A stretch of DNA of 64,000 bases from Myroides phaeus (lineage in GTDB: Bacteria; Bacteroidota; Bacteroidia; Flavobacteriales; Flavobacteriaceae). Made by a program: the position numbers and the translations under genes. Of the stretch, positions 8,971 through 18,428 are shown piece by piece (the stretch's first letter is position 1; every line of letters starts with the position of its first letter). Location: NCBI RefSeq assembly GCF_009799805.1, contig NZ_CP047050.1, positions 634,001-698,000 of the forward strand, written 5' to 3'. Under the pieces are notes generated by a model, which saw nothing but the letters and a program-made list of their open reading frames with translations, did not search any database and was not told where the DNA came from.

Positions 8971-11205
8971 ATGAATACTTTTAAGTTATTTATGAAAAGA
9001 AATTATAAGGTTATACTTCTTCTAATCGGAGTATCTGCTCTGCTATGGAGCTTTATCCCTAAGAAGGAAAAAGAGACTCCTGAAAAAGACCAATTACTTC
9101 TTGAGTTGGTTACTTATTTGTTGGAACGTACTCACTATGACCCAGCTAAAATTGATGATAAATTCTCAGCTACAGTTTATAAAGAATATCTAAAGGCATT
9201 AGACCCGATGAAAAGATACTTCTTACAATCTGATATTGATGAGTTTTCTAAATACGAGTACTTAATCGACGATATGATCGAGTTAAAGGAATTATCTTTC
9301 TTTGATTTGACTTATGAGCGTATTACTAAACGTATGGAAGAAGCTAAAGGAATCTATACAGATGTACTTAGCACTCCTTTTGAGTTTAATTCAGATGAAA
9401 TTTTCGATGCTGATTATGACAAATTAGGATATGCTAAAGATGAGGACGAATTGAGAGACCGTTGGAGAAAACAATTAAAACTTAATGTACTTTCAACAAT
9501 TACAGATAACCAAAAAATCCAAGAGGGCAAAGAAGTTACTGAAGATGAGGGAGAGTTAGACGAGTTTGGTGATCCAATTGAAAATTCGACTAAAAAGAAA
9601 AAAGCTAACGACAAAAAACCTGTTGAAAAGAAAACTTTTGAACAATTAGAGAAAGAAGCTCGTGAAAGTGCTGGTAAATCTTTAGATGAATATTTCGAAT
9701 TATTAACGGATTTAGAACGTAAAGATTGGTTCTCTATTTACATCAACTCTATTGTTGAACGCTTTGACCCACATACATTCTACTTTGCTCCTGAAGACAA
9801 AGAAAAGTTTGATGCAAGTATGAGTGGTAGTTTTGAAGGAATCGGTGCTGTTTTAAGAAAGAAATCTGAAGGGGTTGAAATCAATGAATTAGTACCTGGT
9901 GGTCCTGCTTGGAGAGGTAAAGAAATCGAAGTTGGAGATATCATTCTTAAAGTTGGACAAACAAAAGATGAAGATCCGGTTGATATCGTTGGAATGCGTT
10001 TAGATAACGTAGTTAAACTTATCAAAGGTAAAAAAGGAACTACTGTTTACTTAACACTTAAAAAGATTGATGGTACGATAAAAGTTACTCCTCTTACACG
10101 TGAAGTGATTGAGATGGAAGAAACGTATGCTAAATCAAGTGTTATCCAAAACGGAGATAAAAAATACGGATTAATTCATTTACCTAAGTTCTACATTGAC
10201 TTTGAAAACAAAGACAAGAGAAATGCTTTTACAGATGTTGAAAAAGAAATTATAGAACTTAAAAAACAAAATATTGACGGTATTATAATGGACTTGCGTA
10301 ACAACGGTGGTGGTTCATTGCAAACTGTTGTTGAAATGGTTGGTCTATTCTCTAAAGAAGGACCTGTTGTTCAAGTAAAATCGTCAAGAGGAAAACAACA
10401 AGTATTAGATGACAAAGGTACTCCTATCGTTTGGGAAGGTCCACTTGTTGTACTTGTTAATAACTTCTCTGCTTCTGCTTCTGAAATCTTTGCTGCGGCA
10501 ATTCAAGATTACAAAAGAGGGGTAATTATTGGTAGTAAACATACGTATGGTAAAGGTACTGTTCAAAACCTTGTTGACTTAAACGAGTTATTGAGAAAAC
10601 AGCCTTTTGGAGATTTAGGTGCGCTTAAAATTACACTTCAAAAGTTCTATCGTATCAATGGTGGATCTACACAAAGAGAAGGTGTTTTAAGTGATATCGT
10701 TTTACCAGATCGCTATTCTTATATTGATATGGGAGAAAGAGATATGGACAATGCAATGCCTTGGGACAAAATTGACAGAGCTTCTTATGTTGCTTATCCT
10801 TACGATTTCTCTAACGTAATTGAATTGAGTAAAAAGCGTATTGTAAACAATGAGCAATTCAATTTGATTGATGAAAACGCGAAGTGGATTAACGAAAGAA
10901 AAGATGAAAAGACGTTCTCTCTAAATATTGACAAATACAAAGTCAAACAAAAAGAAACGGAGGAAAAGGCTAAGAAATTTAAAGCAATTTCTAAATATAA
11001 AAACACTTTAAAATTCAGCTCTCTTCCAAGTGAATTAGAAAGAATTAAGAAAGATACTATCTTAGAAAACAAACGTGAAAGATGGCACGAAATGCTTAAC
11101 TCTGATGTGTATATCGAAGAAGGTGTAAACATCCTTAAAGATTTAGGCAACAAGTCGGCAAATAAACAAATTGACAGTAAAAACAGAATATCATCTAAAC
11201 ACTAA
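8971..11205 (+). CDS. prc: carboxy-terminal processing (tail-specific) protease
   Basis: This S41-family periplasmic protease of 744 aa has an N-terminal membrane anchor/signal (residues 13-28 are hydrophobic), a long N-terminal region with a Lys/Glu-rich insertion at about residues 185-225, a PDZ domain (about 275-360) and the S41 catalytic core. The Ser is in N-N-F-S-A-S-A-S-E (near residue 500) and the Lys in H-T-Y-G-K-G-T-V-Q (near 530). A C-terminal DUF3340-like helical region follows, as in E. coli Prc. The downstream permease begins one base after this stop, so the two are co-transcribed. Confidence 0.93.
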   Translation: MNTFKLFMKRNYKVILLLIGVSALLWSFIPKKEKETPEKDQLLLELVTYLLERTHYDPAKIDDKFSATVYKEYLKALDPMKRYFLQSDIDEFSKYEYLIDDMIELKELSFFDLTYERITKRMEEAKGIYTDVLSTPFEFNSDEIFDADYDKLGYAKDEDELRDRWRKQLKLNVLSTITDNQKIQEGKEVTEDEGELDEFGDPIENSTKKKKANDKKPVEKKTFEQLEKEARESAGKSLDEYFELLTDLERKDWFSIYINSIVERFDPHTFYFAPEDKEKFDASMSGSFEGIGAVLRKKSEGVEINELVPGGPAWRGKEIEVGDIILKVGQTKDEDPVDIVGMRLDNVVKLIKGKKGTTVYLTLKKIDGTIKVTPLTREVIEMEETYAKSSVIQNGDKKYGLIHLPKFYIDFENKDKRNAFTDVEKEIIELKKQNIDGIIMDLRNNGGGSLQTVVEMVGLFSKEGPVVQVKSSRGKQQVLDDKGTPIVWEGPLVVLVNNFSASASEIFAAAIQDYKRGVIIGSKHTYGKGTVQNLVDLNELLRKQPFGDLGALKITLQKFYRINGGSTQREGVLSDIVLPDRYSYIDMGERDMDNAMPWDKIDRASYVAYPYDFSNVIELSKKRIVNNEQFNLIDENAKWINERKDEKTFSLNIDKYKVKQKETEEKAKKFKAISKYKNTLKFSSLPSELERIKKDTILENKRERWHEMLNSDVYIEEGVNILKDLGNKSANKQIDSKNRISSKH

Positions 11206-11206
11206 G

Positions 11207-12292
11207 ATGTATCAAAAAAGTAAATCATATACACAGATTGCGCTCCAAAGATTTAAAAAAGATTTTTGGGGCGTTTTCTGTTTTTGGATAATTATAGTAA
11301 TTGCTCTTATAGCGGCTTTCGCTTATTTCATTATACCTGATAATTCAAAAAATGCTAATGCTGGAGACTTAGCTCTTCGTTCTGAATCCCCAGGGTTTAA
11401 AGTACAAACTATCGTTATTCCTACAAACGAAGGGATTAAGTTTAGTGAATTGTGGTTTGGACGTGAACAGGCAACACAGCATATCGCAATTAACGAGTTT
11501 CATATACAACAAGACTCTATCTTTTATAAACCTTATAGCAATCAACCAGAATTAGAAGAATTCAAAGCGCTTCCACTATCTCTTTTTAAAAGTGCTAATG
11601 AGAAAGATATTGTACAAACAAAAACATACTGGCTCGGAACAGATAACCAAGGTAGAGATTACCTCAGCAGATTAGTAATCGGAGCAAGGGTATCTCTGTC
11701 AATCGGTTTTGTAGCTGTTCTAATCTCTTTAGTCATCGGAATTACTTTAGGAGCAATCGCGGGATATTACGGTGGAAAAATAGATGCTCTAATCCTGTGG
11801 TTAATCAATGTATTTTGGTCTATCCCTACTTTGTTATTAGTAATTGCAATTACCTTGGCTTTAGGAAAGGGTTTTTGGCAAGTATTTATAGCCGTAGGGC
11901 TAACTATGTGGGTTGAAGTAGCTCGTGTAGTGAGAGGACAAGTTATCAGTGTTAAAGAACAACAATATGTAACAGCTGCCAGAGCATTAGGTTACAATAA
12001 TTACAGAATCATTACTAAACACATCTTGCCAAACTGTATGGCACCTGTTATTGTAATTTCAGCAGCTAACTTTGCTTCTGCCATCTTAGTGGAAAGTGGT
12101 TTAAGCTTTTTAGGATTGGGAACACAAGTACCGACACCAAGCTGGGGAGCAATGATTAAAGAGAATTATAATTACATCTTACTTGGAAAACCTTATTTAG
12201 CCCTTTTACCAGGCTTTGCTATGTTTATCCTTGTGATAAGCTTTATGCTAATCGGTAACGCCTTACGAGACGCCTTAGACGTTAAAAAATAA
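11207..12292 (+). CDS. OppC-type ABC transporter permease
   Basis: This is an inner-membrane permease of the oligopeptide/dipeptide/nickel ABC family. There is an N-terminal OppC_N-like helix (about residues 20-45), then a roughly 95-residue periplasmic stretch. Five membrane helices follow, with the EAA loop E-Q-Q-Y-V-T-A-A-R-A-L-G-Y that contacts the ATPase. I place the start at the ATG at 11207, one base after the protease stop, rather than at an upstream in-frame TTG inside prc; this gives 361 aa. No ATPase or binding-protein gene is adjacent, so its partners are encoded elsewhere. Confidence 0.9.
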   Translation: MYQKSKSYTQIALQRFKKDFWGVFCFWIIIVIALIAAFAYFIIPDNSKNANAGDLALRSESPGFKVQTIVIPTNEGIKFSELWFGREQATQHIAINEFHIQQDSIFYKPYSNQPELEEFKALPLSLFKSANEKDIVQTKTYWLGTDNQGRDYLSRLVIGARVSLSIGFVAVLISLVIGITLGAIAGYYGGKIDALILWLINVFWSIPTLLLVIAITLALGKGFWQVFIAVGLTMWVEVARVVRGQVISVKEQQYVTAARALGYNNYRIITKHILPNCMAPVIVISAANFASAILVESGLSFLGLGTQVPTPSWGAMIKENYNYILLGKPYLALLPGFAMFILVISFMLIGNALRDALDVKK

Positions 12293-12312
12293 GTATTCAA
12301 ACTTAATTCCAT

Positions 12313-12352
12313 AAAAAAAATGCGAAGACTACTTTAATAGTAGTTTTCGCAT
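12313..12352. terminator. bidirectional terminator between convergent genes
   Basis: AAATGCGAAgACTACT pairs with AGTAGTtTTCGCATTT around a short loop, with an A run on the left and T residues on the right. It can serve the permease gene (plus) and overlaps the last codons of the GH25 gene (minus). Confidence 0.75.
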
Positions 12353-13234
12353 TTCTGTTTTATTACCGTTATAGATATTCAAATCTACTTTTCCCTCAAT
12401 ACCATTAACAATTCCTTTTTCTGTAAACTGCCAAAAGTGCCATTCAGGCTTTATTTCTTCTACAAAGAAATTATAGTTTGCAATCCACAATATATGATCC
12501 GGAAACCATTGCTTCAAATGATTCGTATAATAATGTTCTCCTGAATATAAAATTGGCTTAACCTTGTAGTGCTCTTCCACCAATTCAATCCATCGTTTTA
12601 ATCCTAAACGAAGACTTTCTACTGATTGCTTTTTAGGCAAATCTTCAATATCTAAAACTGGAGGTAAATCTCCAGGTGCTAATTTTACTGTTTTTATAAA
12701 ATTATTCGCTTGCTCAACTGAATTCTCATCTGGTCGATAGTAGTGATATGCGCCTCTGATAAAATGATTTGCTCCTGCCCCTTTCCAGTTTAACTTATAA
12801 GCCCTATCAACGCCATCAACGCCCATAGTTGCACGTACAAATACAAACTCCAAAGCAGACTTACTTGCAACAGAATCTACTCTCCCCCAATCAATGACTC
12901 CTTGATAATGTGACACGTCAAATCCAATCATTTTACTATCGTGTCGTGCTAACACCTCAGCCGTTCTAAAATCAAATAATGACTTCTCAGGAGCATTCTT
13001 TCTATCTTGACTAAAAAAGTACTTAAATCCATCTTGAAAGTGAATACCTAACCATATCCCACCACCCAATAAAACATTGATTATGATTATCCATTTAATC
13101 CCTGCCCAATTTGAAGAAGAACTCTTTGCTTTCTTCTTTTTACTCGATGTTGTTGCCTTTCTCGGTTGTTTATTTAACCGTTTTAAGGTTTCACGAGGGT
13201 TAGATGTATTTTTTTTAGTTGATGTTCGTTCCAT
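12329..13234 (-). CDS. GH25 lysozyme, membrane-anchored
   Basis: This predicted muramidase cuts the glycan backbone of peptidoglycan. The GH25 domain (about residues 100-300) shows G-F-D-V-S-H-Y-Q-G with the conserved Asp, F-V-F-V-R-A-T near a core strand, R-G-A-Y-H-Y-Y and the P-P-V-L-D-I-E-D motif carrying the catalytic Asp/Glu. The N-terminus is a Lys/Ser/Thr-rich cytoplasmic tail followed by one hydrophobic helix (about residues 47-66), so the enzyme is probably tethered to the inner membrane facing the periplasm. The gene starts at ATG 13234 and follows the MscS gene in the same orientation. Confidence 0.9.
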   Translation of the reverse strand: MERTSTKKNTSNPRETLKRLNKQPRKATTSSKKKKAKSSSSNWAGIKWIIIINVLLGGGIWLGIHFQDGFKYFFSQDRKNAPEKSLFDFRTAEVLARHDSKMIGFDVSHYQGVIDWGRVDSVASKSALEFVFVRATMGVDGVDRAYKLNWKGAGANHFIRGAYHYYRPDENSVEQANNFIKTVKLAPGDLPPVLDIEDLPKKQSVESLRLGLKRWIELVEEHYKVKPILYSGEHYYTNHLKQWFPDHILWIANYNFFVEEIKPEWHFWQFTEKGIVNGIEGKVDLNIYNGNKTEMRKLLLK

Positions 13235-13276
13235 AGCACTTTCAAAAGTTCGGCAAAGATATTTAATATAAGTAAA

Positions 13277-14116
13277 TTACAAACTACTTACTGTATTATC
13301 CAAGCGTAAAACAGGTACTGGTAACTGAATATTATTTAGTTTAAACTTCTTGTCTATTTCAAAGCGAATTTCACTTGCTATACGATCGTTATCAAAAGCA
13401 TTATCTATAAAGTAGTATAAAATAAAACGAACTGACGACTCGCCAAACTCATCAATAAAAACAATTGGTTGTGGATGTTTCAACACATCAACATTGTTTT
13501 CAACAGTAGTTAACAAAACTGCCTTTACCAATTCTACATCAGTACCAATATATGCCCCAACATCAATTCGTGCACGGATAACCGGATCTTCGTGTGTCCA
13601 GTTATAAACTACATCATCTATTAACTTTCTATTTGGTATAACTAAATCCTTTCTATTACGTGTCTCTACAACGGTACAACGCAAGCTGATTGTCTTAACT
13701 CTTGCAACGTGTCCTCCTGTTTCAATCACATCACCAACGTTTAGCGTTTTATCTAACAAAATATAAATACCAGCTATTAAGTCTCTAAAAATCGATTGAA
13801 GCGCTAAACCTAAACCAACAAATAAAGCAGCAGAAGTAGTCAAAAACATACTAATATTGATCCCTATCGCATTTAAGATAAAGAAAAACATAATGACGTA
13901 AATAAAGTAATTTACAAAGTTAAACACACTACTTAAGCGTGCAGCTACATCTGGTGTAGCCATATTGATAAACGTCTTCTTCAAAAAGCGTAATCCATAC
14001 TTAGTAATCATTAAAGTGAATACAATAAACAAGATTGTTCCAATTGTTATTGTAAGCGATTTACTTGCGTATAATTCGTATTCTAAAAGTGTAGAAAGTA
14101 TTGTTCTTAAATTCAT
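13277..14116 (-). CDS. MscS-family mechanosensitive channel
   Basis: This 279-aa inner-membrane channel probably releases solutes on hypo-osmotic shock. It has three hydrophobic helices in the first 110 residues. The third, pore-lining region is Ala/Gly-rich (F-V-G-L-G-L-A-L-Q), and the MscS beta domain follows with G-D-V-I-E-T-G-G and V-I-P-N-R-K-L-I. The size matches small MscS proteins. It lies about 40 nt upstream of the GH25 gene and may be co-transcribed with it. Confidence 0.92.
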   Translation of the reverse strand: MNLRTILSTLLEYELYASKSLTITIGTILFIVFTLMITKYGLRFLKKTFINMATPDVAARLSSVFNFVNYFIYVIMFFFILNAIGINISMFLTTSAALFVGLGLALQSIFRDLIAGIYILLDKTLNVGDVIETGGHVARVKTISLRCTVVETRNRKDLVIPNRKLIDDVVYNWTHEDPVIRARIDVGAYIGTDVELVKAVLLTTVENNVDVLKHPQPIVFIDEFGESSVRFILYYFIDNAFDNDRIASEIRFEIDKKFKLNNIQLPVPVLRLDNTVSSL

Positions 14117-14251
14117 TATTAACTCAAAAATTGGATTAACAGTCTATCTTAAGACAATAACCAAACCAAAAGTCACTTGTCTTGCAAAAGATCACCTAAA
14201 TATACCAAATTAAAAAGTACGAAAAAGGAAGATTAGGAAAGTAGTAGAAAT

Positions 14252-14285
14252 AAAAAAACCTCTTCAAAAATATGAAGAGGTTTTT
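14252..14285 (-). terminator. terminator of tRNA-Leu
   Basis: A 10-bp stem (AACCTCTTCA / TGAAGAGGTT) with a 6-nt loop and an A run on its left side reads as a U tract on the minus strand, immediately 3' of tRNA-Leu. Confidence 0.85.
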
Positions 14286-14289
14286 GTTG

Positions 14290-14371
14290 TGCGGGTAAAA
14301 GGACTCGAACCTTCACACCTTGCGGCACCAGATCCTAAGTCTGGCGTGTCTACCAATTTCACCATACCCGC
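14290..14371 (-). tRNA. tRNA-Leu (anticodon UAG)
   Basis: The minus strand folds as a class II tRNA: acceptor GCGGGTA pairs with TACCCGC, the discriminator base is A, the anticodon stem CCAGA/TCTGG encloses a loop with TAG, a variable arm is present, and the T loop is GGTTCGAGTCC. The length is 82 nt without an encoded CCA. CTN codons are read by this anticodon. Confidence 0.95.
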
Positions 14372-14514
14372 TTGTTGGCTGGAACCAGTGTTAGTCACTG
14401 TTGTTCCTTTAAGACGTTGCAAATATACAACGCATTTTTTAATGTGCAAGAAAAAATTTATTTTTTTTTTATTCTTATGTTTGTAAGGAATAATGTAAAT
14501 GTATCCTATATACT

Positions 14515-15903
14515 ATGAAAGATTCAAAACAATTTGTTCAAGAAAACAAGCAACGTCTTTTAGATGAGCTAATTGAACTATTAAAAAAACCTTCTATCAG
14601 TGCTGACAGTGCCTTCTCACAGGATGTAATTAATACTGCAGAACACGTAAAAAAAAGTTTAGAAGAAGCAGGATGTGACCTTGTTGAATTATGTGAAACA
14701 CCTGGTTACCCTATTGTTTATGCAGAAAAAATCATTGATCCTGCCTTACCAACGGTATTAGTTTACGGTCACTACGACGTACAACCGGCAGATCCAATCG
14801 AATTATGGACATCTCCTCCATTCGAACCAGTAATCAAAAAAACAGACATACACCCAGAAGGAGCTATCTTCGCTCGTGGAGCTTGTGATGACAAAGGTCA
14901 AATGTTTATGCACGTAAAAGCGTTTGAATATATGATCGCTAACAATGCTTTACCTTGTAACGTGAAATTCATGATTGAAGGAGAAGAAGAAGTTGGTTCT
15001 GTAAGTTTAAGCTGGTTTGTGAAAAGAAATCAAGAGAAACTTAAAAACGACGTTATCTTAATCTCTGATACTGGAATGATTTCTAACGAGCAACCTTCTA
15101 TTACTACAGGTTTAAGAGGTTTAAGCTATGTAGAAGTAGAAGTAACTGGTCCTAATAGAGATCTTCACTCTGGTTTATATGGTGGTGCGGTTGCAAACCC
15201 AATCAACGTATTAACTAAGATGATTGCTTCATTACACGATGAAAACAACCATATCACAGTTCCTGGTTTCTATGACAAAGTAGAAGAACTTTCTCGCGAA
15301 GAAAGAGATGAAATGGCTAAACGTCCTTTCTCTTTAGATGACTACAAAAAGAAATTAGACATCGAGGATGTTTATGGTGAAGCAGGATATACTACAAACG
15401 AACGTAACTCTATCCGTCCTACTTTAGACGTAAACGGTATTTGGGGAGGTTATACTGGTGAAGGAGCTAAAACTGTTATCGCAAGTAAAGCATTCGCAAA
15501 AATATCAATGCGTTTAGTACCTAACCAAGAATGGGAAGAAATCACTGAATTGTTCAAAAAACACTTCGAGAGCATTGCTCCTGCTGGTGTACGTGTAGAG
15601 GTTAAACCTCACCACGGAGGACAAGGATATGTAACTCCTATCGACTCTGTTGGATATAAAGCTGCTGCTAAAGCTTATGAACACACTTTTGGTGTTACAC
15701 CAATTCCAGTGCGTTCAGGAGGTTCTATTCCAATTGTAGCTTTGTTTGAAGAAGAATTAGGTTCTAAGTCTATTATGATGGGATTCGGATTAGATACAGA
15801 TGCTATCCACTCTCCAGACGAGCACTTCGGAGTATTCAACTACTTAAAAGGTATTGAAACTATTCCTTTGTTCTACAAATATTACACTGAAATGGTAAAA
15901 TAG
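14515..15903 (+). CDS. M20 family dipeptidase
   Basis: This is a cytosolic metallopeptidase of the M20 carboxypeptidase/dipeptidase family (462 aa). Metal and catalytic motifs are visible: V-L-V-Y-G-H-Y-D-V-Q-P (about residue 85-95), R-G-A-C-D-D-K-G-Q, E-G-E-E-E-V-G-S and R-S-G-G-S-I-P-I. The dimerisation domain lies between about 200 and 360. It is flanked by tRNA-Leu and a strong terminator, so it looks monocistronic. Confidence 0.92.
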   Translation: MKDSKQFVQENKQRLLDELIELLKKPSISADSAFSQDVINTAEHVKKSLEEAGCDLVELCETPGYPIVYAEKIIDPALPTVLVYGHYDVQPADPIELWTSPPFEPVIKKTDIHPEGAIFARGACDDKGQMFMHVKAFEYMIANNALPCNVKFMIEGEEEVGSVSLSWFVKRNQEKLKNDVILISDTGMISNEQPSITTGLRGLSYVEVEVTGPNRDLHSGLYGGAVANPINVLTKMIASLHDENNHITVPGFYDKVEELSREERDEMAKRPFSLDDYKKKLDIEDVYGEAGYTTNERNSIRPTLDVNGIWGGYTGEGAKTVIASKAFAKISMRLVPNQEWEEITELFKKHFESIAPAGVRVEVKPHHGGQGYVTPIDSVGYKAAAKAYEHTFGVTPIPVRSGGSIPIVALFEEELGSKSIMMGFGLDTDAIHSPDEHFGVFNYLKGIETIPLFYKYYTEMVK

Positions 15904-15919
15904 TAGTTCACTACAATAC

Positions 15920-15955
15920 AAAAGGCGAGTTAGTTAATTAACTCGCCTTTTTTTA
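15920..15955. terminator. bidirectional terminator
   Basis: AAAAGGCGAGTTA pairs with TAACTCGCCTTTT between the convergent dipeptidase and glycosyltransferase genes, followed by a T run on the plus side and reading as U-rich on the minus side. Confidence 0.8.
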
Positions 15956-17203
15956 TTTTTTATTCTTTGCCTCTATCCACATACCAAAAAACTTAGAACT
16001 TTGTGCACTATGGTGCTTAAATACTTGTCCTAAAAAATTACTACGTCTATGCATCTCAAGATTCGTATAGCAATCTACTAATCGCTTTAAAAACAGCTCA
16101 CCGTACTGTATCTTGTCGTAATTCGTTAGTAAGATTGATTCACCTAAATTCTGCTTGTCCTTCCACACCGACTCATCTGAATACAATAAAACAGCTTTTT
16201 CAACCATTTCCTCAACCTCATCACAGATAAAACCACACCAAGGCAATTCTCCTTTCATTGATTCCACTCCTACAGAAGTGGTAATAGAAGGTGTTCCCAC
16301 TTGAATAGCATCTACAAACTTCCCTTTTATTCCCGCTCCAAATGTAATCGGAGCCAACATAACTCTTGCATCACTAATTACCTCCAAAGCATCTTCTGCT
16401 CTACCGTGAACAAGAAAACGCTCCTTTTCATTGTGTAATTGTAATACTTTGGGAGAAGGATAGGCTCCATAAATATGCATATTTACCTTAGGTAATCGCT
16501 TGCGCAACAAAGGCCATACTTCTTTCTTCAACCGAAGTACCGTCTGCCAATTGGGTTCATGAATAAAATTACCAATAAAAACAAAGCCCTCTCTGTTGTC
16601 AAAAGTTTTCCAATTCGACTTTTCTTCTGCTGTAATCTCATCTTCTAAAAAAGGTAACGTCAATAATAATTTATCGCTTATGCCAAATGTTTGTGTTAAC
16701 AACTCCTCTTCATAGTTAGAAATCAACAAAGTCAAATCACAACGCATTATACTCGCTAACTCCCTTTTTGTACGCTCTGAATAAAGATAATCATCTAAAC
16801 TTCCAACCGCTTTCTTAATCAACTCTTGTCTCGCATAGCGCAAGAAATGTAGGTCTTCTGTATCCAACACAGTCATTGCAGAAGGAAATTGCTCTGCAAC
16901 ACGCCAACCGAACTGCTCTTCAATCATAAACCGGTCGAACATAACAATATCAGGATTCAAAGATTTCAAAGCTTCATCTGTACGTTCATCATTCAACCAT
17001 ATCTCAAACTCTGTAACTCCCAACGCAGACAGATCATCACTATAGTTACTCTTCTTAGCAGCACTACTAAAGTAAATATCCATACCCCACTGGTTAAAAC
17101 AAGCTAATAATTGCAACATTCGCTTTCCTGCAGCAGATGATTTAGATTCAGGCCAAACCTGACCAATAACAACGATTCGTTTATTTTGAAATACCTTTTC
17201 CAT
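15953..17203 (-). CDS. glycosyltransferase, GT4-like (GT-B fold)
   Basis: This 416-aa protein has a Rossmann-like N-terminus (I-V-V-I-G-Q-V-W-P-E-S) and a C-terminal half typical of GT1/GT4 enzymes: F-V-F-I-G-N-F-I-H-E-P-N, V-H-G-R-A-E-D-A-L and A-P-I-T-F-G-A-G-I-K-G-K, followed by the acceptor-site T-S-V-G-V-E region. It probably transfers a sugar in surface polysaccharide or glycoprotein synthesis. The donor and acceptor are not predictable here, as no other polysaccharide gene is adjacent. Confidence 0.8.
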   Translation of the reverse strand: MEKVFQNKRIVVIGQVWPESKSSAAGKRMLQLLACFNQWGMDIYFSSAAKKSNYSDDLSALGVTEFEIWLNDERTDEALKSLNPDIVMFDRFMIEEQFGWRVAEQFPSAMTVLDTEDLHFLRYARQELIKKAVGSLDDYLYSERTKRELASIMRCDLTLLISNYEEELLTQTFGISDKLLLTLPFLEDEITAEEKSNWKTFDNREGFVFIGNFIHEPNWQTVLRLKKEVWPLLRKRLPKVNMHIYGAYPSPKVLQLHNEKERFLVHGRAEDALEVISDARVMLAPITFGAGIKGKFVDAIQVGTPSITTSVGVESMKGELPWCGFICDEVEEMVEKAVLLYSDESVWKDKQNLGESILLTNYDKIQYGELFLKRLVDCYTNLEMHRRSNFLGQVFKHHSAQSSKFFGMWIEAKNKK

Positions 17204-17292
17204 ACCACAAAAATAAGCATTCTCACAAATGTAATAGACTCATTTTTAATCTATCTAATTATTGTTATTTTTGCATAAAACGAAAAGGAATT

Positions 17293-17874
17293 ATGCTTGG
17301 ATTAAAATTATTAACGGACCCTCGTTGGGCTAATATTGCAGAAGGTAATTTAGAAGAAATTTTAACAGACCACTGCTGGTGTGAACAAAAAGCTGCAAGC
17401 AATGCAATTACGATTATTGCTTATAATTCAGAACATGAGGATTTAGTAACCGCTATGACTGATATTGCTATTGAAGAAATGGAACATTTCAAAATGGTAC
17501 ACGATATCATTAAAAAACGTGGTTATACTTTAGGTCGAGAACGCAAAGATGACTATGTCAACAAACTAAGTAAGTTCTGTAAAAAAGATGGTAGTCGCAA
17601 TGACGCTTTTATAGACAGATTATTATTTGCTGCGATGATTGAAGCGAGAAGTTGTGAACGTTTTAGAACATTATCTCAGAACATCGAAGACCAAGAGTTA
17701 GCAAAGTTTTACTACGACTTAATGGTATCTGAAGCAAATCATTACACTACTTTCCTGAAGTTTGCGAAAAAATATACTGAAAAAGTTGATGTTGATAAAC
17801 GTTGGAAAGAATGGTTAGACTTTGAAGGAGAACTTATTCAAAGCTACGGAAACAGTGAACAAATACACGGGTAA
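17293..17874 (+). CDS. miaE: tRNA 2-methylthio-N6-isopentenyladenosine hydroxylase
   Basis: MiaE is a non-haem di-iron oxygenase hydroxylating the isopentenyl group of ms2i6A37 in tRNAs reading U-starting codons. The protein (193 aa) is a ferritin-like helical bundle with iron ligands in the E-E-M-E-H-F segment, E-A-R-S-C-E-R and E-A-N-H-Y. The N-terminal L-L-T-D-P-R-W is typical of the family. A -7-like box TATTTTTG lies at 17266-17273, about 20 nt before the ATG, suggesting a short leader. Confidence 0.92.
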   Translation: MLGLKLLTDPRWANIAEGNLEEILTDHCWCEQKAASNAITIIAYNSEHEDLVTAMTDIAIEEMEHFKMVHDIIKKRGYTLGRERKDDYVNKLSKFCKKDGSRNDAFIDRLLFAAMIEARSCERFRTLSQNIEDQELAKFYYDLMVSEANHYTTFLKFAKKYTEKVDVDKRWKEWLDFEGELIQSYGNSEQIHG

Positions 17875-17907
17875 TTACTTGATATTCGAACCAAAAAACG
17901 TTTTATT

Positions 17908-18369
17908 ATGATTACAAAGAAAAACAACCCATATAAAAATGCTTTTTCTATTATTGCGACTACACTTTTTCTAACAGCAGGTATTAATACAGTACAAGCA
18001 CAAGAAGTAAAAGAAACACCTCCTATAGCACAAGAGTATAGCAATCAAATATATGTAGCAGTAGAAAAAACCGCAGAATATCCTGGAGGTATGAATGCAT
18101 TTATGAATCACTTCATAACTCGATTTATTGTTCCAGACGGACTGACACATTCAACTATATCGACTATCGTACAATTCGTTGTAGAAGCAGATGGTTCTAT
18201 TTATGATGCAAGTGTTGTCAGAGATCCAGGTCATGGAATTGGACAACAAGTAATCCAAATTTTAAAAACAATGCCTAAATGGTCTCCTGCTGAGCTAAAG
18301 GGTAGAAAAGTTAGATCGCAATACACATTACCAATTAAATTTCAAGTAGAAATTGACAAAGAAAACTAA
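17908..18369 (+). CDS. TonB C-terminal domain-like exported protein
   Basis: This 153-aa protein has an N-terminal signal sequence ending V-Q-A-Q and a TonB_C-like domain: E-Y-P-G-G-M-N-A-F, then V-Q-F-V-V-E-A-D-G-S-I and a final L-P-I-K-F-Q-V. The periplasmic proline-rich spacer of a true TonB is absent, so it may be a stand-alone periplasmic partner rather than an energy transducer in the strict sense. It follows miaE by 33 nt and has its own downstream terminator. Confidence 0.75.
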   Translation: MITKKNNPYKNAFSIIATTLFLTAGINTVQAQEVKETPPIAQEYSNQIYVAVEKTAEYPGGMNAFMNHFITRFIVPDGLTHSTISTIVQFVVEADGSIYDASVVRDPGHGIGQQVIQILKTMPKWSPAELKGRKVRSQYTLPIKFQVEIDKEN

Positions 18370-18395
18370 TAGATAATAGCCTTAACTATCTATAC

Positions 18396-18428
18396 TAAAA
18401 CGCTTTGAGAGTTCTCAAGGCGTTTTTT
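18396..18428 (+). terminator. intrinsic terminator
   Basis: CGCTTTGAGA pairs with TCTCAAGGCG (one G-U) and is followed by six T residues, 30 nt after the TonB-like gene. Confidence 0.75.

Noticed and set aside
14264..14486. Small frames on both strands across tRNA-Leu
   Set aside because: They coincide with the tRNA and its terminator, which explain the sequence.
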